A stretch of 64,000 nucleotides of DNA. Source: a cyanobiont of Ornithocercus magnificus. Lineage in GTDB: Bacteria > Cyanobacteriota > Cyanobacteriia > PCC-6307 > Cyanobiaceae. The notes beneath the pieces were generated by a model. The model was given only the letters and a program-made list of their open reading frames with translations. It searched no databases and was not told the origin of the DNA. A program made the translations under genes and the position numbers. How positions within the stretch are numbered: the first letter of the stretch is position 1; each line of letters opens with the position of its first letter. The stretch is taken from positions 1,054,001-1,118,000 of the forward strand of contig BIMP01000001.1 of assembly GCA_007996965.1 (NCBI GenBank). Direction: 5' to 3'. Shown here in pieces: positions 61,155 through 64,000 of this stretch.

Positions 61155-61370
61155 TTAGCGTAGAGCTGCTTGAAGCTCTTGAACAGTCTGGAGAACACCG
61201 TAATAGTAGTTTGCAGTTGCGCGGCGTCCTACGTCCTCAAGTCTATCAAGAGCATCAAACCCAAGTGTCCGCCATAACTCGTGACCACAGGTGCGGTCAA
61301 GTTGCTCCTCAGCATCACGACTGAGAAGCTCAAGACGTCGCTGCAAGTTCTTGATCTGGGCAGATGACAT
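61155..61370 (-). CDS. Small helical protein of unknown function
   Basis: A 71-residue protein with two long helices (IKNLQRRLELLSRDAEEQLD and DALDRLEDVGRRATANYYYG), leucine-heptad-like, with a single cysteine. I do not recognise a function; it looks like a conserved small picocyanobacterial protein. ATG start. It lies 58 bases after ycf39 on the same strand, so co-transcription with ycf39 is likely. Confidence 0.65.
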   Translation of the reverse strand: MSSAQIKNLQRRLELLSRDAEEQLDRTCGHELWRTLGFDALDRLEDVGRRATANYYYGVLQTVQELQAALR

Positions 61371-61428
61371 TATAGCAGCATCATAGAGTGCTACTTATAC
61401 ATTACAAGTTGATCTAGATAACTTTTTC

Positions 61429-62391
61429 TTAGAAAGGTAGCTTTTTCTTGGCATCTTTGTCAAGATCAGCCTCCATCTCCCGCAGACGTTTGAGAATTGT
61501 GTCGTAGTACTCTTGAATGTAGCCTTCTAGACTAGTGGTCTTAGATGGATCTAAGCCAAAGGCAGTGTAAGAACTATCCATCGGCGCATTAAGAGCGTTA
61601 CCGCCACCAGTAACTTCAACAAAGGTTAAGCGCTCTGCTACATTGACTGTCGGTTCAAAGAAAGACGCAATGGCCTGCATCAACAAAATTGGGGCTGGGC
61701 CCATACGAAAAACGCGTGCTGTTTTGTCACATGAGCGCTCACATAGTTGAATAACTTCGCCAGCGCTCCAGGCCCTTGGTCCTACGACAGGAAAACTGCC
61801 ACGCATAGTCTCAGGCCGCCTAAGAGCAGCAACAGCGAAGCGGGCCATATCCTGGGTGTTCATATACGCAATAGCTGTAGGGTTACCGCTTATCCATACA
61901 GTTTGCTCTTCTAATACAGGGATAGCAAATTGGCTAATGATACCCTGCATAAATGCCACACCTTGTAAGATAGTATAGTCAAGATCTGAATCAATTAGCA
62001 TTTGCTCAGTACAGTACTTAATATCCATAAGTGGGACACTTCGATGTTCTCCAGCGCTAAGGAGGGAGAGAAAAATGACTCGCTTTACTCCGGATTTGTC
62101 ACAAGCGCGATAAAGATTAAGCTTGCCATCCCAGTCTGTATCGTAGACACTGCGAGGATCAGTTGGACGGCTGGTTGCAGCATCAATCAAGGCATCGACG
62201 CCGTCAAGAGCATAGTCAAGACTGTCAGGTTCGAGCAAATCGCCACGCGTAAGCTCACAACCCCATTCCTGTAGGAAAGAAGCCTTCCTTGGTGTACGGA
62301 CCATACAGCGGACCTGGTGGTCAGCATCGAGGGCACTACGCGCGATCTGTCGGCCAAGCGTGCCGGTTCCCCCAACCACCAGAACCTGCAT
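61429..62391 (-). CDS. ycf39: Ycf39-type NmrA-like NAD(P)-binding protein
   Basis: Atypical short-chain dehydrogenase related to Ycf39/HCF244, which aids chlorophyll delivery and assembly of photosystem II reaction centres with high-light-inducible proteins. The 320-residue protein has the Rossmann motif VLVVGGTGTLGRQIA at the start and conserved RCMVRTPRKASFLQEWGCEL, with the central YTILQGVAFMQGI. The ATG at 62391 is used; a TTG one codon earlier sits too near GGGAGGG to work. petM lies 57 bases upstream on the same strand. Confidence 0.93.
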   Translation of the reverse strand: MQVLVVGGTGTLGRQIARSALDADHQVRCMVRTPRKASFLQEWGCELTRGDLLEPDSLDYALDGVDALIDAATSRPTDPRSVYDTDWDGKLNLYRACDKSGVKRVIFLSLLSAGEHRSVPLMDIKYCTEQMLIDSDLDYTILQGVAFMQGIISQFAIPVLEEQTVWISGNPTAIAYMNTQDMARFAVAALRRPETMRGSFPVVGPRAWSAGEVIQLCERSCDKTARVFRMGPAPILLMQAIASFFEPTVNVAERLTFVEVTGGGNALNAPMDSSYTAFGLDPSKTTSLEGYIQEYYDTILKRLREMEADLDKDAKKKLPF

Positions 62392-62448
62392 CAACCCTCC
62401 CGTTGTCGGGGAGGAGCCTAGAAGGCCACCATGACAGGGCGCGTGGGA

Positions 62449-62547
62449 TTAACCCTTTTGCAGCTTTAGGAGGAGAGCACCGCCAGCTAGTCCAACTGGG
62501 ATTAATACCCAGAAGACAGCAGCAATCCCGAAGATTTCTGAAGCCAT
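62449..62547 (-). CDS. petM: Cytochrome b6f complex subunit VII (PetM)
   Basis: A 32-residue single-helix subunit of the cytochrome b6f complex. The protein reads [20 protein letters not shown] then [12 protein letters not shown], which matches PetM. It is too short for standard gene calling. The gene is followed by ycf39 after 57 bases, the usual cyanobacterial order. With petG at 27 kb, two of the complex's four small subunits are in the window. Confidence 0.96.
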
Positions 62548-63265
62548 AGCACGCAAAGGAACTTGGGCTATCTTAAGAATCGCTAGAGCTGTAAGGGCTG
62601 CGGTTGAGATTAAAGATCTAAAACTTGTACAGCTAGTACAGTACCCTGAACTTATGAATCTGTCATCCTGGTTTTGAGAGAAGCAAGAGAAGCAGTCATA
62701 AGTGATAGATTATTACTTGAGATTAGAGCTATGGTTTGGCAGTCAATATCTGCATAGACTATGGTGCCCACGAATAGAAGTAGATCCATGTTAAAGTACC
62801 CATCCAGAAACTATCTTCGGATGACTAAATAGTCCTCTGGGGTTAACCGTGGTGCTGAGCTCGCGGGTTCCCGTGTAGGCAGTTAGCTGCAAATTAGGTA
62901 TATGTCTGCTAATAACTACGCATCACCATGGCACCTGAAGATATAAATCAGTTAGTGGCAAGCAAGTTGCTTGTAGTTAGGCAGTAGGATCTGCCAAGAT
63001 TAAGTTGGTTAGCCTAGCGAGTTAAGTTTGCGGCCTACAACACCTATTTAGAACAGATCCGATAAATAATGCATCGCCATAGTGACAAAATTGGCAGCAT
63101 AATCTCTAATGCTAAGGCTAATAGATATTACTTAATTGATAATGTTTGTAGAGTCTATTTAGCTAGCGTCCGGTGTATGGAAGCACCCATACCCAACCTA
63201 GTAGCAAGTGAGACCCTTATCTCGCGATAGTGACTATTTGACCAGCTAACTCACAATTGACTGCA
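62548..63265. other. Gene-poor stretch between petM and an alpha/beta hydrolase gene
   Basis: About 720 bases. A 45-codon minus-strand frame (62652-62789, DLLLFVGTIVYADIDCQTIA) is protein-like but lacks a ribosome site and I do not recognise it. No tRNA, tmRNA or other RNA was found. It should hold the petM promoter at its left end and the hydrolase promoter at its right end. Confidence 0.35.
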
Positions 63266-64000
63266 GTGTACTTACAGCAAACTTCCAAGCCTTTGCCTTT
63301 GCTCAGTGGCTCGCAATGGGGAGAGAGCGCAGTCTGGCAGTGGCGGGGACTTCGCTGTCACTGGAGATTGCTAGGCCGGCCAAATCAGTTTCCATTGCTG
63401 CTGCTACATGGTTTTGGTGCTAGTAGTGCTCACTGGCGTTGCAATGCCGCTGCATTTGTCAATGCGGGCTACCAAGTATATGCCCTTGACTTAATAGGGT
63501 TTGGGGCATCCGATCAGCCTGGATTATACCAACAGCGTCTCAATAATCACATCTGGAGTGAGCAAGTAGCAGCGTTTCTCGAACAAGTAGTACGTGTGAA
63601 TGAACGAGGCCCTGCGGTTTTGATAGGTAACTCACTTGGTGCCCTTACTGCACTAACTACCGCGACATTGCGACGCCGACTTGTCGCTGCTGTAGTTGCA
63701 GCCCCACTACCAGACCCGGCTTTAATTAGGCCCAGTATGTCTTGTCATAACAGGCTGTACCGTCACTGGACTCGCAAGATCACAATGTTATCTTGCAGAT
63801 TATTTCCCATTGAGCTAATACTGCCGCTAGTTACCCACACACCTCTAATAATTGCAGGCTTGCAGGCAGCCTACTATCGCCGAATTAGGTCTGACCGCGA
63901 GTTAAAACAACTAGTCACACACCCGGCGCGACGCCAGACGGCATCACGCACCTTGCGGGCAATGTGTGCAGGCATGGCGCTACGCCCACACCAAGCCACT
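63266..64000 (+). CDS. Alpha/beta hydrolase, N-terminal part (cut by window end)
   Basis: An open frame of 245 codons that runs off the window. It reads WQWRGLRCHWRLLGR, then the oxyanion motif HGFGASSAHWR, YALDLIGFGASDQP and the nucleophile elbow GNSLGALTAL. This is the serine-hydrolase core of the alpha/beta family common in cyanobacteria (haloperoxidase/esterase-like). The Asp and His of the triad lie beyond the end. The start could be GTG at 63266 or TTG at 63257. Substrate unknown. Confidence 0.85.
   Translation, partial: MYLQQTSKPLPLLSGSQWGESAVWQWRGLRCHWRLLGRPNQFPLLLLHGFGASSAHWRCNAAAFVNAGYQVYALDLIGFGASDQPGLYQQRLNNHIWSEQVAAFLEQVVRVNERGPAVLIGNSLGALTALTTATLRRRLVAAVVAAPLPDPALIRPSMSCHNRLYRHWTRKITMLSCRLFPIELILPLVTHTPLIIAGLQAAYYRRIRSDRELKQLVTHPARRQTASRTLRAMCAGMALRPHQAT

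Noticed and set aside
62841-62890. tRNA-like GC-rich stretch with GGGTTCCCG
   Set aside because: No acceptor, D or anticodon stem can be built around it.

Overview
The window is chromosomal DNA from a cyanobacterium of the marine picocyanobacterial type (Synechococcus/Prochlorococcus/Cyanobium lineage). The evidence is a complete set of photosynthesis genes (petH, petG, petM, cytM, chlI, isiA/pcb, lycopene cyclase, crtE, sasA, ycf39, NADPH-thioredoxin reductase fused to thioredoxin). The small RNA Yfr1 also sits in its usual guaB3-trxA spacer, and several small proteins look lineage-specific. FNR carries a CpcD-like linker domain, which suggests the cell has phycobilisomes. Species cannot be fixed by reading alone. 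Several long AT-richer spacers, an obviously decayed methyltransferase gene and a damaged proofreading site in PolA suggest a lineage that is losing genes; this last point is inference.

Layout. 0-5 kb: tail of prs, pepN, a secreted protein of unknown function, the circadian kinase sasA and tRNA-Glu. 5-16 kb: a START-like protein, then petH-zwf-opcA-cobB (NADPH supply, oxidative pentose phosphate, corrinoid synthesis), then convergent DUF212-crtE-folD and a PgpH-type HD phosphodiesterase. 16-26 kb: a small protein, leuA, crtL, gyrA, a CAAD-domain protein, guaB3, Yfr1, trxA, hisH. 26-31 kb: rsmD, petG (opposite strand, overlapping), cytM, a TrmH-family methyltransferase, a serine beta-lactamase-like protein, chlI, ruvC.

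32-37 kb is the most accessory-looking part. It holds a chlorophyll-binding IsiA/Pcb antenna, a peroxiredoxin-like protein without the usual active-site cysteine, a PiuC-type 2-oxoglutarate oxygenase, a short acidic secreted peptide and an SLH-OprB porin. Together they look like an iron-limitation cassette.

37-56 kb returns to housekeeping: formyl-THF cyclo-ligase, sufE, hom, an MFS transporter, ychF, an HlyD-type adaptor, polA, cysS, a sodium:solute symporter, dxr, a thioredoxin-fold ferredoxin, a YheT hydrolase and the pntA1-pntA2-pntB transhydrogenase operon. 56-64 kb is gene-poor: a 58-residue protein, trxB (NTRC), infA, the decayed ArsM-like methyltransferase, a small protein, ycf39, petM, and the start of an alpha/beta hydrolase that runs off the end.

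I found no CRISPR array, insertion sequence, prophage or recognisable defence system. No convincing new multi-gene system is visible. The best leads are the iron-type cassette, the PolA exonuclease lesions, the decayed gene and the unexplained small proteins.
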